A DNA stretch of 33,768 nt from Cytophagales bacterium (lineage in GTDB: Bacteria > Bacteroidota > Bacteroidia > Cytophagales > Cyclobacteriaceae), in the NCBI GenBank assembly GCA_016124425.1, contig WGNT01000065.1, positions 1 to 33,768 on the forward strand, given 5' to 3'. Below the pieces are notes generated by a model. That model had not been told where the DNA came from, did no database searches, and worked only from the letters and a program-made list of their open reading frames with translations. Numbering within the stretch: position 1 is the first letter of the stretch; each line of letters starts with the position of its first letter. Both the position numbers and the translations under genes were made by a program. Below are positions 15,487 to 24,021 of this stretch, in pieces.

Positions 15487-16071
15487 ATGGCATCTGAAAA
15501 AGAAAAAATGCTTGCCGGAGAACTTTACCTAGCTTCCGATGAACAACTTACGGAAGAAAGGATGAATACGCGAACGCTACTCAAAGCATTGAATGAGAGT
15601 GACCCTATTGACATCCGCTTGCGGAAACGCGTGTTTGCGGAATTATTCGGAGAAATTGGCCGAGACTTCTGGATTGAGCCTCCTTTCTATTGTGACTATG
15701 GCTATAATATCCGGGCAGGACATCAGGTGTTTTTTAATTTCGATTGCGTGGTTTTAGACGTTTGTCAGGTGGTGATAGGGGATAGAAGCCTGTTTGGCCC
15801 AAAAGTACAGCTATACACCGCCACCCACCCAGTAGATTATAAGGTCCGCGGCAGCCTTTTAGAATACGGATGCCCGATCACTATTGGTTCGGATGTATGG
15901 GTAGGCGGCGGAGCTATTATTTGTCCAGGAGTTACCATCGGTGACCGCAGCATAATAGCCGCAGGAGCCGTTGTCACAAAGGATGTTCCTCCGGATGTTC
16001 TTGTGGGTGGGAACCCAGCCCGAATACTAAAACAGCTCGCCCCAGCGGTTTACCCTCCCACAACTACCTGA
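15487..16071 (+). CDS. maa: sugar O-acetyltransferase, maltose acetyltransferase type
   Basis: A 194-residue left-handed beta-helix (hexapeptide-repeat) acetyltransferase. The N-terminal Mac domain (EKMLAGELYLASDEQLTEER) is followed by repeats such as IGDRSLFGPKVQLYTATHP, where the His of ATHP is the catalytic base, and by GSDVWVGGGAIICPGVTIGD and GGNPARILK at the end. It acetylates sugars with acetyl-CoA, probably for detoxification. It starts 3 nt after the DinB-like gene. Close relatives (NodL, LacA) share these motifs, so the exact sugar is open. Confidence 0.9.
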   Translation: MASEKEKMLAGELYLASDEQLTEERMNTRTLLKALNESDPIDIRLRKRVFAELFGEIGRDFWIEPPFYCDYGYNIRAGHQVFFNFDCVVLDVCQVVIGDRSLFGPKVQLYTATHPVDYKVRGSLLEYGCPITIGSDVWVGGGAIICPGVTIGDRSIIAAGAVVTKDVPPDVLVGGNPARILKQLAPAVYPPTTT

Positions 16072-16096
16072 CATCAGTAGATGGTCATTCTTCGGG

Positions 16097-16140
16097 AAAA
16101 ATAAAACAGGTTGATCAGCAGCAACCATCGGATCAACCTG
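16097..16140 (-). terminator. intrinsic terminator of the acyl-CoA ligase gene
   Basis: On the minus strand CAGGTTGATC and GATCAACCTG (16140-16131 and 16116-16107) make a 10-bp perfect stem with a 14-nt loop, followed by TTTTATTTTT. It lies 24 nt after the ligase stop. The plus strand has no T run, so it is one-directional. Confidence 0.88.
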
Positions 16141-16164
16141 CTACACTTCTAAATGGGCTTTAGT

Positions 16165-17844
16165 TTAACCCCATTTTTTTACATGGTTTTCCTTAATTAT
16201 TCGTCTTAGGATCTTTCCTACGTTGGACTTAGGAAGTTCATCCACAAAATAAACCTCCTTAGGTATTTTGTAGCTTGTGAGGTTTTCCCTGGAGTACGCA
16301 ATGATTTCTTCCGCAGTTACGGATTTGTCATTTGCAACCACATAGGCTACTACCTTTTCCGTGGACTTGTCATCCGGCAGCCCGATTACGCCCACTTCAT
16401 TCACTTTTTCATGGCTGGATATAGCCTCCTCCACTTCATTTGGGTACACATTAAACCCAGACACCAAGATCATTTCTTTCTTTCTGTCAACAATTTTCAG
16501 AAAACCATCAGCGTCCAAGGTGCCAATGTCCCCGGTTTTTAGCCATTCTCCCAAAAACACCTTTTCGGATTCCTCAGGCCGGTTCCAATACCCCCGCATC
16601 ACCTGTGGTCCTTTGATACAAACCTCCCCTTTCTCTCCCAATGCTACCTCATTGCCTTCATCATCGATGATTTTCACCTCGGTATTAGGCAAAGGCATTC
16701 CGATGGTGCCAAGCCTTTCCGTACCGTCTATGGGATTACAGGTAGCCACCGGTGATGTTTCGGTGAGTCCATATCCTTCTGCGAGCGGCGTACCGGTAAC
16801 CTTCGCCCATCGTTCGGCCACTGACTTCTGGACAGCCATCCCTCCGCCAACTGCTATCTTGAGCGAACTAAAATCAAGTGCACGGAATTTCTCCTGATTC
16901 AACAGCCCATTAAAAAGCGTGTTGACGCCGGTAAAAACCGTGAACTTGTGCTTACTTAATTCTTTACAAAAGCCAGGCATATCTCTTGGATTGGTTATCA
17001 GTACGTTATGCGCACCTATTTTTAGCATAGCAAGGCAATTAACCGTCAGGGCGAAGATGTGATACAGCGGCAAGGCAGTGATTACAACTTCTTCCCGCTC
17101 CTTAAGCTTCGGCTTCATCCAGGCTGAGATTTGCTGCATGTTCGCTACAATGTTTCCATGGGTCAACTCGGCACCTTTAGAAACCCCGGTAGTACCACCG
17201 GTATATTGTAGAAAAGCCAAATCCGTAAGTACGATCTTCTCTCTCGTGAACTTCTTTGCAGCACCTGAAGCCAAGGCACCTTTAAATGTATGAATGCCCG
17301 GTAGATCATACGCAGGCACCATCTTTTTTACATATTTTACAACGAAATTCACAATCCCGCCTTTAAGGCCACCAAGAAGATCTCCGATCTCGGTAACTAT
17401 GATGTGCTTGGCGGGAATTTCCTGACGGATCTTTTGGAGACTAGACGCAAAATTCGCCAAAATAACCACTGCAGAAATCCCAGAATCAGTGAATTGATGC
17501 TTCATTTCCCTTGGGGTATATAAGGGGTTGGTGTTTACTACAACCAAACCGGCGCGAAGAGCACCAAACATGGCTACAGGATATTGCAGCAAATTAGGCA
17601 TCTGAATGGCTATTCGATCCCCCTTCTTGAGCATCAAATCGTGCTGCAAGAATGCCGCAAAATCTTTCGAAAGCTGATCAAGTTGCTTAAAGGTTAGGGA
17701 CTTTCCCATGCATTCGTAAGCTATTGCATCCCTATACTTTTCAATGCTCTCTTCAAAAAGATCAACCACACTGTCAAACGCTTCAACATCTACTACCTTC
17801 GGTACGGATGAGGGATAAAATTTAAACCAAGGAAATTCCTGCAT
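16165..17844 (-). CDS. fadD: long-chain fatty-acid-CoA ligase
   Basis: A 559-residue AMP-forming acyl-CoA synthetase that activates fatty acids with ATP and CoA for beta-oxidation or lipid synthesis at the inner membrane face. Adenylation motifs are complete: the P-loop-like YTGGTTGVSKGAELTH, GYGLTETSP, KTGDIG, DRKKEMILVSGFNVYPNEVE, and the catalytic Lys in LPKSNVGKILRR near the C-terminus. Length matches FadD. It is a single-gene unit with its own terminator and is divergent from the coiled-coil protein gene; the 207-nt gap between them carries promoters for both directions. Confidence 0.95.
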   Translation of the reverse strand: MQEFPWFKFYPSSVPKVVDVEAFDSVVDLFEESIEKYRDAIAYECMGKSLTFKQLDQLSKDFAAFLQHDLMLKKGDRIAIQMPNLLQYPVAMFGALRAGLVVVNTNPLYTPREMKHQFTDSGISAVVILANFASSLQKIRQEIPAKHIIVTEIGDLLGGLKGGIVNFVVKYVKKMVPAYDLPGIHTFKGALASGAAKKFTREKIVLTDLAFLQYTGGTTGVSKGAELTHGNIVANMQQISAWMKPKLKEREEVVITALPLYHIFALTVNCLAMLKIGAHNVLITNPRDMPGFCKELSKHKFTVFTGVNTLFNGLLNQEKFRALDFSSLKIAVGGGMAVQKSVAERWAKVTGTPLAEGYGLTETSPVATCNPIDGTERLGTIGMPLPNTEVKIIDDEGNEVALGEKGEVCIKGPQVMRGYWNRPEESEKVFLGEWLKTGDIGTLDADGFLKIVDRKKEMILVSGFNVYPNEVEEAISSHEKVNEVGVIGLPDDKSTEKVVAYVVANDKSVTAEEIIAYSRENLTSYKIPKEVYFVDELPKSNVGKILRRIIKENHVKKWG

Positions 17845-17991
17845 AATAACTAGTTTTTTGAGTTTATATTTTTTGGATGATTTGCTCGTACAGATTAACT
17901 ACTAAGATATCAAACAAACGCCCGTATCAAAACATAATTTTTGCTTTTTTTATATTCACCTGCATCATAATGCCGTTCCATATAATAGTTC

Positions 17992-18023
17992 TTGGAAGTG
18001 TGGATAAAAGTGGCATAAATTTG
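17992..18023 (+). promoter_or_regulatory. promoter of the coiled-coil protein gene
   Basis: TTG (17992-17994), 21 nt, then TAAATTTG (18016-18023), a full TAnnTTTG match. The ATG follows 28 nt downstream. Confidence 0.65.
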
Positions 18024-18051
18024 GCATATCACGAAAAAAAATAATCATCAG

Positions 18052-19269
18052 ATGTACCGAAAAATCATATTATTACTCGTATGGGTAGGGGTATTTGTGA
18101 GTCCAAATGCCCTGTTCGGCCAACAACAGGATTCATTGGCAGTTTCGATAGAAAACTCGTTGAAGCAAAGCCTTTTAAAAAGTATTGAGTTGAAAACAGA
18201 TTCTCTGAACAGCAACCTGGGAACCAAGCTTTCTGACCTTGACCAACGGATTCAGATGTTGGACCAATCTCTGGAACAAACGACCAATGAGAGGCAGTTG
18301 GTAGAGAAACTGGTAGAGCGGGTGAAGCTTATCGAGGATTTTCAGCAAGCTGAGAAAGAATCAGAACTAAACATCTATAAAGGTAATTATCAGTCCGCAA
18401 TAATTAATCTTGTTTCCATGGAGCGGGAACTTAAGCCGCTAATTCTTTTCAATTCCGCCAGGGAGTTTTTTAGTACGCTCAATAATATCGGTAATCCTAC
18501 GCAGTACCCTGGGTTCAATGATTGGTACAAGGGGTTTCAATCGTACGTGAAGGAAAATAAGGAATCTAATGCCACACTAGGCGTCGTATCCAATTTAATG
18601 AATCTCACCGGAAGCCTCTCTGCGGGGACTCCCATCTTTGGGACGTTCAGCCAAACGCTTTTCATGGGTATGTCCAACTACGTAGACAACCTAGGTGCAA
18701 ACAAAAAAACCCAAGACCTGCGCGACAGAAGTCAAAAGATGTTTGAATTAGTCACCGAAATCGGTCAGTTTACCAACGATAAGGATCTAGTAGAAACGGA
18801 ATGGGAAGCCATTAATGTAGAACTGGAGGAACTGAAGAAATTATATGAATCTAACCTCGAAAAGAACCTCGGTATCCTTGGAATAAACAGGAAAGAATTC
18901 GACCGAAAGTTCACCTTCGAGAATGACGCCAACAGAAGGTACCAATACCTCAATGAACTGACGGAGACGATAACGAAAAAGGTAACGGAAGAGAAAAATC
19001 TAAACCCCAAAAACTGGAAAAACACCTTCTACTATGAGATGAGTGAAATCCAGTCCCTAAAAGTAAGATTCGGTACCATTACCTTCCGAATAAGCGAGAA
19101 CATCGGCAAATACAACGACCTGATTTCCAAATACAAAAACAGCAAGTACATGGGTACCCGTATTCTGGATCTTGAAACGAAACTTATAAGTCTTCGAAAT
19201 TCATTTGATACAACATTTAGTCCACTCGATTATATCAATTCTGCCACCAAAATGTATAAAGTGTATTGA
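18052..19269 (+). CDS. exported coiled-coil protein of unknown function
   Basis: A 405-residue protein I do not recognise. It begins with a signal peptide (MYRKIILLLVWVGVFVSPN..., cleavage likely after FGQ). Residues about 30-100 are a predicted coiled coil (SDLDQRIQMLDQSLEQTTNE). A glycine/serine-rich hydrophobic stretch (LGVVSNLMNLTGSLSAGTP) lies near 180-205, and the remainder is helical and charged (ETEWEAINVELEELKKLYE). It carries no enzyme motif and no cysteine. It has its own promoter. A GC-rich hairpin separates it from the broken DUF4230 gene 57 nt downstream, so they may be co-transcribed. A structural or envelope role is possible but unsupported. Confidence 0.85.
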   Translation: MYRKIILLLVWVGVFVSPNALFGQQQDSLAVSIENSLKQSLLKSIELKTDSLNSNLGTKLSDLDQRIQMLDQSLEQTTNERQLVEKLVERVKLIEDFQQAEKESELNIYKGNYQSAIINLVSMERELKPLILFNSAREFFSTLNNIGNPTQYPGFNDWYKGFQSYVKENKESNATLGVVSNLMNLTGSLSAGTPIFGTFSQTLFMGMSNYVDNLGANKKTQDLRDRSQKMFELVTEIGQFTNDKDLVETEWEAINVELEELKKLYESNLEKNLGILGINRKEFDRKFTFENDANRRYQYLNELTETITKKVTEEKNLNPKNWKNTFYYEMSEIQSLKVRFGTITFRISENIGKYNDLISKYKNSKYMGTRILDLETKLISLRNSFDTTFSPLDYINSATKMYKVY

Positions 19270-19283
19270 TTAGAACCTATTAC

Positions 19284-19310
19284 GCTCCCTGGTCATCTGC
19301 ATCAGGGAGC
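19284..19310 (+). repeat. 8-bp hairpin between two genes
   Basis: GCTCCCTG (19284-19291) and CAGGGAGC (19303-19310) are exact reverse complements with an 11-nt loop. Only CCTT follows, so termination would be weak. It may attenuate transcription into the DUF4230 pseudogene. Confidence 0.5.
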
Positions 19311-19326
19311 CCTTAAACAAAGGCCC

Positions 19327-19944
19327 ATGTATAGATTTATAGCCGGTGTAGTCCTGACACTCATCGTTGTTTTAGCATTTTATGCTTTGGTCAATAGAAA
19401 AAATCAAGCAGAAGAACTAAAGGTTAACTCCGCACTCATTCAACAACAAATCACCCAAGTAGGAAAGTTAATCGTTACGGAGGGGAATTTCTCTCAGGTG
19501 GTCAGTTACAAAAACACCCGAAAAAACTACTTTGATATTTTTTCCGCCGATAAAAAGGCGTTGGTAATAGTCAATGCAAAGGTAACAGTAGCCTATGATT
19601 TGCGCTAAATACGGACCGAGCTGGACCCAACTACAAAGACCGTTAACATCAACTATATCCCCCCACCTGAGGTTAATATCTACCCCGATATTGAGTATTA
19701 TGATGTCACCCAAGATTATTTTAATAAATTTGACGCAGAGGATTACAACAAAATAAAATCTTCCGTGAATCAATTGATCGAAACTAAAATCAACCAATCA
19801 AACCTGCGGTCAAATGCCAAAGAAAGGCTGCTAAGCGAGCTCACCAAAATTTATATTCTAACCCAAAGCATGGGCTGGAGCCTCACCTACGAAGAAGCCT
19901 TGATCGAAGGTGTTGATGATTTTAATTCGTTGAAACTTAAATAA
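19327..19944 (+). pseudogene. DUF4230 family protein interrupted by an in-frame TAA
   Basis: The first 93 codons encode an N-terminal membrane anchor (MYRFIAGVVLTLIVVLAFYALV) and the typical DUF4230 start (QITQVGKLIVTEGNFSQVVSY, then ALVIVNAKVTVAYDLR). The TAA at 19606-19608 follows directly. Without any frameshift the same frame continues for 111 sense codons (IRTELDPTTKTVNINYIPPP ... GWSLTYEEALIEGVDDF) to a TAA at 19942-19944. That tail is the expected second half of the family, and the total of about 205 codons equals a normal DUF4230 protein. One substitution, probably AAA (Lys) to TAA, explains it. It is either a recent nonsense mutation, a sequencing error or, less likely, readthrough. 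GH20 starts 19 nt downstream. Confidence 0.85.
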
Positions 19945-19963
19945 AAAAACAGGAAGCAAACAA

Positions 19964-21877
19964 ATGAAGAAAATTTTAGGATTAGTTGCGGGAATACTGT
20001 TTTCCGTACACGGACTCTTGATTGCCCAGCAACAGGAACTAGCCATCATTCCCGCCCCAAAAAGCGTTAACATGCTTTCAGGCACTTTTCAGATAGACGC
20101 AGCCACGCCGATAATAGCTGCTACCGAAAGCGCGCGCAAATCCGCGGCGCTGTTCAACGAGTTTCTGGCTGCCGAACATGGAATAAGTTTAAAAACCTCA
20201 CTAATTGCGCTCCCTGCAAAATCCATTGTACTGGAAGAAGCTGGCGATTTTTCATCGGAAGAGGGATACACCCTTCGGGTAGAACCTGATAAAATAACAA
20301 TCACCGGAAAAAAGGCGGGGCTGTTTTATGGCTTACAATCCTTGCTTCAATTAATTCAGCATACCAATGGCATGCTGCAAGTTCCAGGGGTAGTGATAGA
20401 AGATGCTCCTGCCTTTGGATATCGGGGGATTATGCTGGACGTATCCAGGCATTTTTTCACAGGAGATCAGATCAAAAAGGTATTGAACCTCATGGCCTAC
20501 TTTAAGTTCAACCGCATGCATTGGCATTTGACGGACGATCAAGGTTGGAGGCTCGAAATAAAGAAGTATCCCAAATTAACGCAAGTCGGGGCATGGAGGG
20601 ATTCAACCATTATCGGACAGTACTATGACTTCAAGCCCTTTATCTATGACGGAAAGCCACACGGTGGTTTTTATACCCAAGAGGAGGCCAGAGAAATTGT
20701 GCGTTATGCTGCTGACCGTCAAATAACGGTTATCCCCGAGATTGAACTTCCGGGCCATACTTCTGCGGTGCTCGCCGCCTACCCCGAACTTGGAAGCTTT
20801 GAGGTAAAAGACGGAAGCCTTCCTACCGGAACTATAGCTGCAAATAACGAAAAAGGCGAACCCTATGATAATGACTTGGGCGATGCTGTTCCCGGCTACT
20901 GGGGAGTACATTACAACATCTATGGCCCTACTGAAAAAGTGTATGGATTTTTACAGGAAGTGCTTACGGAAGTAATGGACATCTTTCCAAGTGAGTACAT
21001 ACATATCGGAGGCGACGAAGTGCCCAAAGATCATTGGATAACCTCTGAAATCGCCCAGAAGGTAATTAAGAAAGAAAAATTAGCGGATGAACATGAGCTT
21101 CAGAGCTTTTTCATCCGAAGGATCGAGCAGTTTCTGAACAAAAATGGCCGAAAACTAATCGGCTGGGATGAAATCTTGGAAGGTGGACTTGCACCCAATG
21201 CAACGGTCATGAGCTGGAGAGGTGAAAAGGGCGGCATTGCCGCTGCTAAAATGGGTCACGATGTTATCATGACACCAAACAGTCATTTGTACTTTGACCA
21301 TTATCAAGCAGCAGACAAGACTACAGAACCGTTGGCGATCGGTGGATTCCTTCCATTAGAAAAGGTATATAGCTACTCCCCCATTCCTGATACCCTTACT
21401 TCGGAAGAAAGAAAATACATATTAGGCGTTCAGGCTAACTTGTGGACAGAATACATCCCCACAAACAACAAAATGGAATATTTCCTATTCCCAAGGGCGC
21501 TTGCTTTAGCAGAGGTCGCATGGATGGCGCGGGAGGATAAAGATTACCAAGCGTTCACCAAACACCGCCTTCCTGCCCGCCTTAGGGAGCTCGAAAAGAT
21601 GGATGTTTTCTTCAGAATTCCGGAGGCTAAGGTGAACATCAGCAAAGATGAGGCGAGTGGTAGGCATATGGTATCTATAGATCCCTTGGTGGCACAGGCA
21701 AAGGTTTACTTTACCGTAGACGGGCATAAGGCAGACCAAACAGCGACCTTGTATTCCGGTCCGTTTGCTACGCCAATACCCGGGCCCAATCAACAACCCC
21801 TGACACTCCGATACATTATAGTGACTCCAGAAGGTCGAAGTAGCAATCAGTTTGAAGCGGAAATTAAACTCCCCTAA
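19964..21877 (+). CDS. beta-N-acetylhexosaminidase, GH20
   Basis: A 637-residue exported glycosidase that removes terminal beta-linked GlcNAc/GalNAc from chitin fragments, glycans or peptidoglycan. It has a signal peptide (MKKILGLVAGILFSVHG, cut near IAQ), a GH20b N-terminal domain (about 28-150), and the catalytic TIM barrel from about 155, with GYRGIMLDVSRHFF, HWHLTDDQGWRLEIK and the catalytic pair D351-E352 in HIGGDEVPKDHW. A C-terminal beta-rich part (about 555-637) may be a chitobiase-like domain. Catalysis is substrate-assisted through the N-acetyl group. AGGAAG lies about 8 nt before the start. A strong bidirectional terminator follows. Confidence 0.96.
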   Translation: MKKILGLVAGILFSVHGLLIAQQQELAIIPAPKSVNMLSGTFQIDAATPIIAATESARKSAALFNEFLAAEHGISLKTSLIALPAKSIVLEEAGDFSSEEGYTLRVEPDKITITGKKAGLFYGLQSLLQLIQHTNGMLQVPGVVIEDAPAFGYRGIMLDVSRHFFTGDQIKKVLNLMAYFKFNRMHWHLTDDQGWRLEIKKYPKLTQVGAWRDSTIIGQYYDFKPFIYDGKPHGGFYTQEEAREIVRYAADRQITVIPEIELPGHTSAVLAAYPELGSFEVKDGSLPTGTIAANNEKGEPYDNDLGDAVPGYWGVHYNIYGPTEKVYGFLQEVLTEVMDIFPSEYIHIGGDEVPKDHWITSEIAQKVIKKEKLADEHELQSFFIRRIEQFLNKNGRKLIGWDEILEGGLAPNATVMSWRGEKGGIAAAKMGHDVIMTPNSHLYFDHYQAADKTTEPLAIGGFLPLEKVYSYSPIPDTLTSEERKYILGVQANLWTEYIPTNNKMEYFLFPRALALAEVAWMAREDKDYQAFTKHRLPARLRELEKMDVFFRIPEAKVNISKDEASGRHMVSIDPLVAQAKVYFTVDGHKADQTATLYSGPFATPIPGPNQQPLTLRYIIVTPEGRSSNQFEAEIKLP

Positions 21878-21882
21878 ACAAA

Positions 21883-21920
21883 AAATAAAGGCCCGAAAGC
21901 TAGTTTTCGGGCCTTTATTT
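21883..21920. terminator. bidirectional terminator between convergent genes
   Basis: A 16-bp perfect stem AAATAAAGGCCCGAAA / TTTCGGGCCTTTATTT (21883-21898, 21905-21920) has a 6-nt loop, with T runs on both strands. It ends the GH20 gene on the plus strand and the CPBP gene on the minus strand. Confidence 0.93.
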
Positions 21921-21925
21921 TTTTC

Positions 21926-22474
21926 TCAGTCGGTTTTTTGGGTTAATACCGTAAGCAGAACCCAATCGAATATCGTGTGTGCCACCATTACAGTGACAAT
22001 GCCCCATTTTTCAAAGAGATAGCCAAACCCGGCAATGATTCCTACCATAAAAATGCCATAAACACTTATTCGCCAGTTAGTAGGGTTTAAGTAGCCATGG
22101 AGGGCAACAAATAGTACAGAGGTCCAGCCAATCCCCAAAAACGGCTGAATGCCGGCGCGGAATAACAGCTCCTCTCCCACCCCCGCACAGACAGAAACAA
22201 AAAAGATGCTGAACGGATTCCAGGTGAACGTATGTATAAGCTTCTGATAATAAGCGTATTGATTGAAGAAAAATTTCCGCGTAATCAACCACAAGGCTAT
22301 ACCAGAAGACAGCAAGCCTATTAGCAATCCTGCTCCTAGCTGCAAACCGAGAGGTAACCCGGATGTTAGCAGGGAGAGAATGGAGGTGTCATGGAAAAAC
22401 ACTACCAAAAGTAACCCAAAGCCTCCCATCAGGACGAGGGTACCCAAACCCATCATAAATAACTGCCTAGGCAC
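21926..22474 (-). CDS. CPBP family intramembrane glutamic endopeptidase
   Basis: A 182-residue membrane protein with about five hydrophobic segments. The CPBP/CAAX-protease motifs are present: E101-E102-xxx-R106 in GEELLFRAGIQ, FxxxH with H126 in FVALHGY, and H166/D170 in VAHTIFDWV. Bacterial members cleave membrane peptides, for example in bacteriocin self-immunity or maturation; the substrate here is unknown. Its start overlaps the end of the sugar-porter gene by 8 nt, so both are translated from one minus-strand transcript ending at the bidirectional terminator. Confidence 0.9.
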   Translation of the reverse strand: MPRQLFMMGLGTLVLMGGFGLLLVVFFHDTSILSLLTSGLPLGLQLGAGLLIGLLSSGIALWLITRKFFFNQYAYYQKLIHTFTWNPFSIFFVSVCAGVGEELLFRAGIQPFLGIGWTSVLFVALHGYLNPTNWRISVYGIFMVGIIAGFGYLFEKWGIVTVMVAHTIFDWVLLTVLTQKTD

Positions 22475-23900
22475 GACCGGTTTCCTCTTTCACCCAAAAA
22501 CGTTCTATTTCCTCTAAGGTTTTGCCGGCAGTCTCGGGTACCATCTTCCAAATGATATACATATACGGCAGGCACATTACCGCAAAGAGAAAGAAGGTAC
22601 CGGCGGGAGTCAAGTTTTCCAAAAACCACGGTGTAAGCTGACCGATCAGGTATGTACCCACCCAAAGTGACAAACCGGCAATGGACATGGCGATTCCACG
22701 AACCTTGTTCGGGTACATTTCGGATAGTAGGACAAAAATTACGGCGGATATTGATATTGCCGTAAAGAAAATATAGGCAAGGAACAACACCAACAGCCAA
22801 ACAGCTGGAAGTCCCGTATCCTCACCAAGTATAAAGTAGACACCAATACAGATTAAGGTCACAATCATTCCCGTCACACCGAAGTACACCAAGCTTTTTC
22901 TGCCTACCCGGTCGATGATGAAGAGGGCAATCACTGTGGTGAGTACATTAACAAGACCTACCCATACCTGATAAAAAAGCGCATCTCCTGAGGTAAGGCC
23001 AGCCTGTTCGAAGATCGTCGGACCGTAATACAATACAGCGTTCACGCCCATAAATTGACCCAATACGGCGATGGCCACCCCGATTAAAATGGGCCGGCGG
23101 ATACGCGGCTGAAAAATGACCCGCCAGTTTTGCCCAGCCGTGTGGCGTATGCCGGCATAAACCTCATCTACCCGAAGCTGTACGTCATTGGCCGACTTAT
23201 AAATGCGCGAAAAAACAAGTCGGGCCTGTGCCTCTTTGGCATTTACCAAAAGCCAGCGCGGGCTTTCGGGGATAAAATAGGTGGCTGCAAAGAAGAAGAC
23301 CGCGGGTATCACTTCCATGCCCAACATGGCACGCCACACCTCTTCTTTAAAAATGAAAAGGACCCAGTCGGGGGAATCTGGAGCAATAGATTCGGCTAAA
23401 GCCAACAGCTGGAAGTTTACCAAATACGCTCCCAAAAACCCCACGGTAATGGCCAATTGATAAAGCGACACCAAACTTCCTCTGTACTTGGATATGGCCA
23501 CTTCAGATATATACATGGGAGAAATAATGGACACCATCCCAATACCCGCTCCTCCGATGATGCGATAGACTATTAACTCAATGATCCCCGCAGAGACGGC
23601 ACATCCTATCGCGGACACGGTAAATAATAGCCCCGAGAGTAGCATTACCTTTTTTCGACCCCATTTATCACTTAACATCCCAGCGATTCCTACCCCTAAA
23701 ATGGAACCTATCAGCGCACACCCAACATACCATCCCTGCTCTAGCGCATCTAAGCCAAATTGTTGAGACACCTGCGTGATGGTGCCAGAGATTACTGCCG
23801 TATCATATCCAAACAAAAAGCCCCCAAGGGCAGCAATGGAGGACAGAATAACTAAATAAGTGAGTTGATTAAATGTAGTTTTCAAAATGAGCGCGATCAA
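22467..23900 (-). CDS. sugar porter family MFS transporter
   Basis: A 477-residue proton-coupled monosaccharide importer with 12 membrane segments. Sugar-porter signatures are clear: GFLFGYDTAVISG at the start, DKWGRKKVML after segment 2, PESPRWLLVNAKEAQARLV after segment 6, DRVGRKSLVYFG, and PETAGKTLEEIERFW at the C-terminus. It resembles XylE/AraE. It is divergent from the hydrolase/dehydrogenase run that begins 121 nt away and is followed by the overlapping CPBP gene. The context suggests it takes up the sugar released or modified by those exported enzymes; the substrate is not readable. Confidence 0.94.
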   Translation of the reverse strand: MIALILKTTFNQLTYLVILSSIAALGGFLFGYDTAVISGTITQVSQQFGLDALEQGWYVGCALIGSILGVGIAGMLSDKWGRKKVMLLSGLLFTVSAIGCAVSAGIIELIVYRIIGGAGIGMVSIISPMYISEVAISKYRGSLVSLYQLAITVGFLGAYLVNFQLLALAESIAPDSPDWVLFIFKEEVWRAMLGMEVIPAVFFFAATYFIPESPRWLLVNAKEAQARLVFSRIYKSANDVQLRVDEVYAGIRHTAGQNWRVIFQPRIRRPILIGVAIAVLGQFMGVNAVLYYGPTIFEQAGLTSGDALFYQVWVGLVNVLTTVIALFIIDRVGRKSLVYFGVTGMIVTLICIGVYFILGEDTGLPAVWLLVLFLAYIFFTAISISAVIFVLLSEMYPNKVRGIAMSIAGLSLWVGTYLIGQLTPWFLENLTPAGTFFLFAVMCLPYMYIIWKMVPETAGKTLEEIERFWVKEETGRA

Positions 23901-24021
23901 TGTGTGACGGAAAAATAAGCAAATCTTCCCGAAGATGATGCGCTTTACGCTTACTTAATACCTACTATCAAAAAAAACGCCTTACCCAATCCCTTTATTC
24001 CGAATTTAATTATATTCGAAG

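Noticed and set aside
16361..16897. 178-codon open frame on the plus strand
   Set aside because: It is antisense to the core of the acyl-CoA ligase gene, with a Ser/Pro-rich composition typical of shadow frames.
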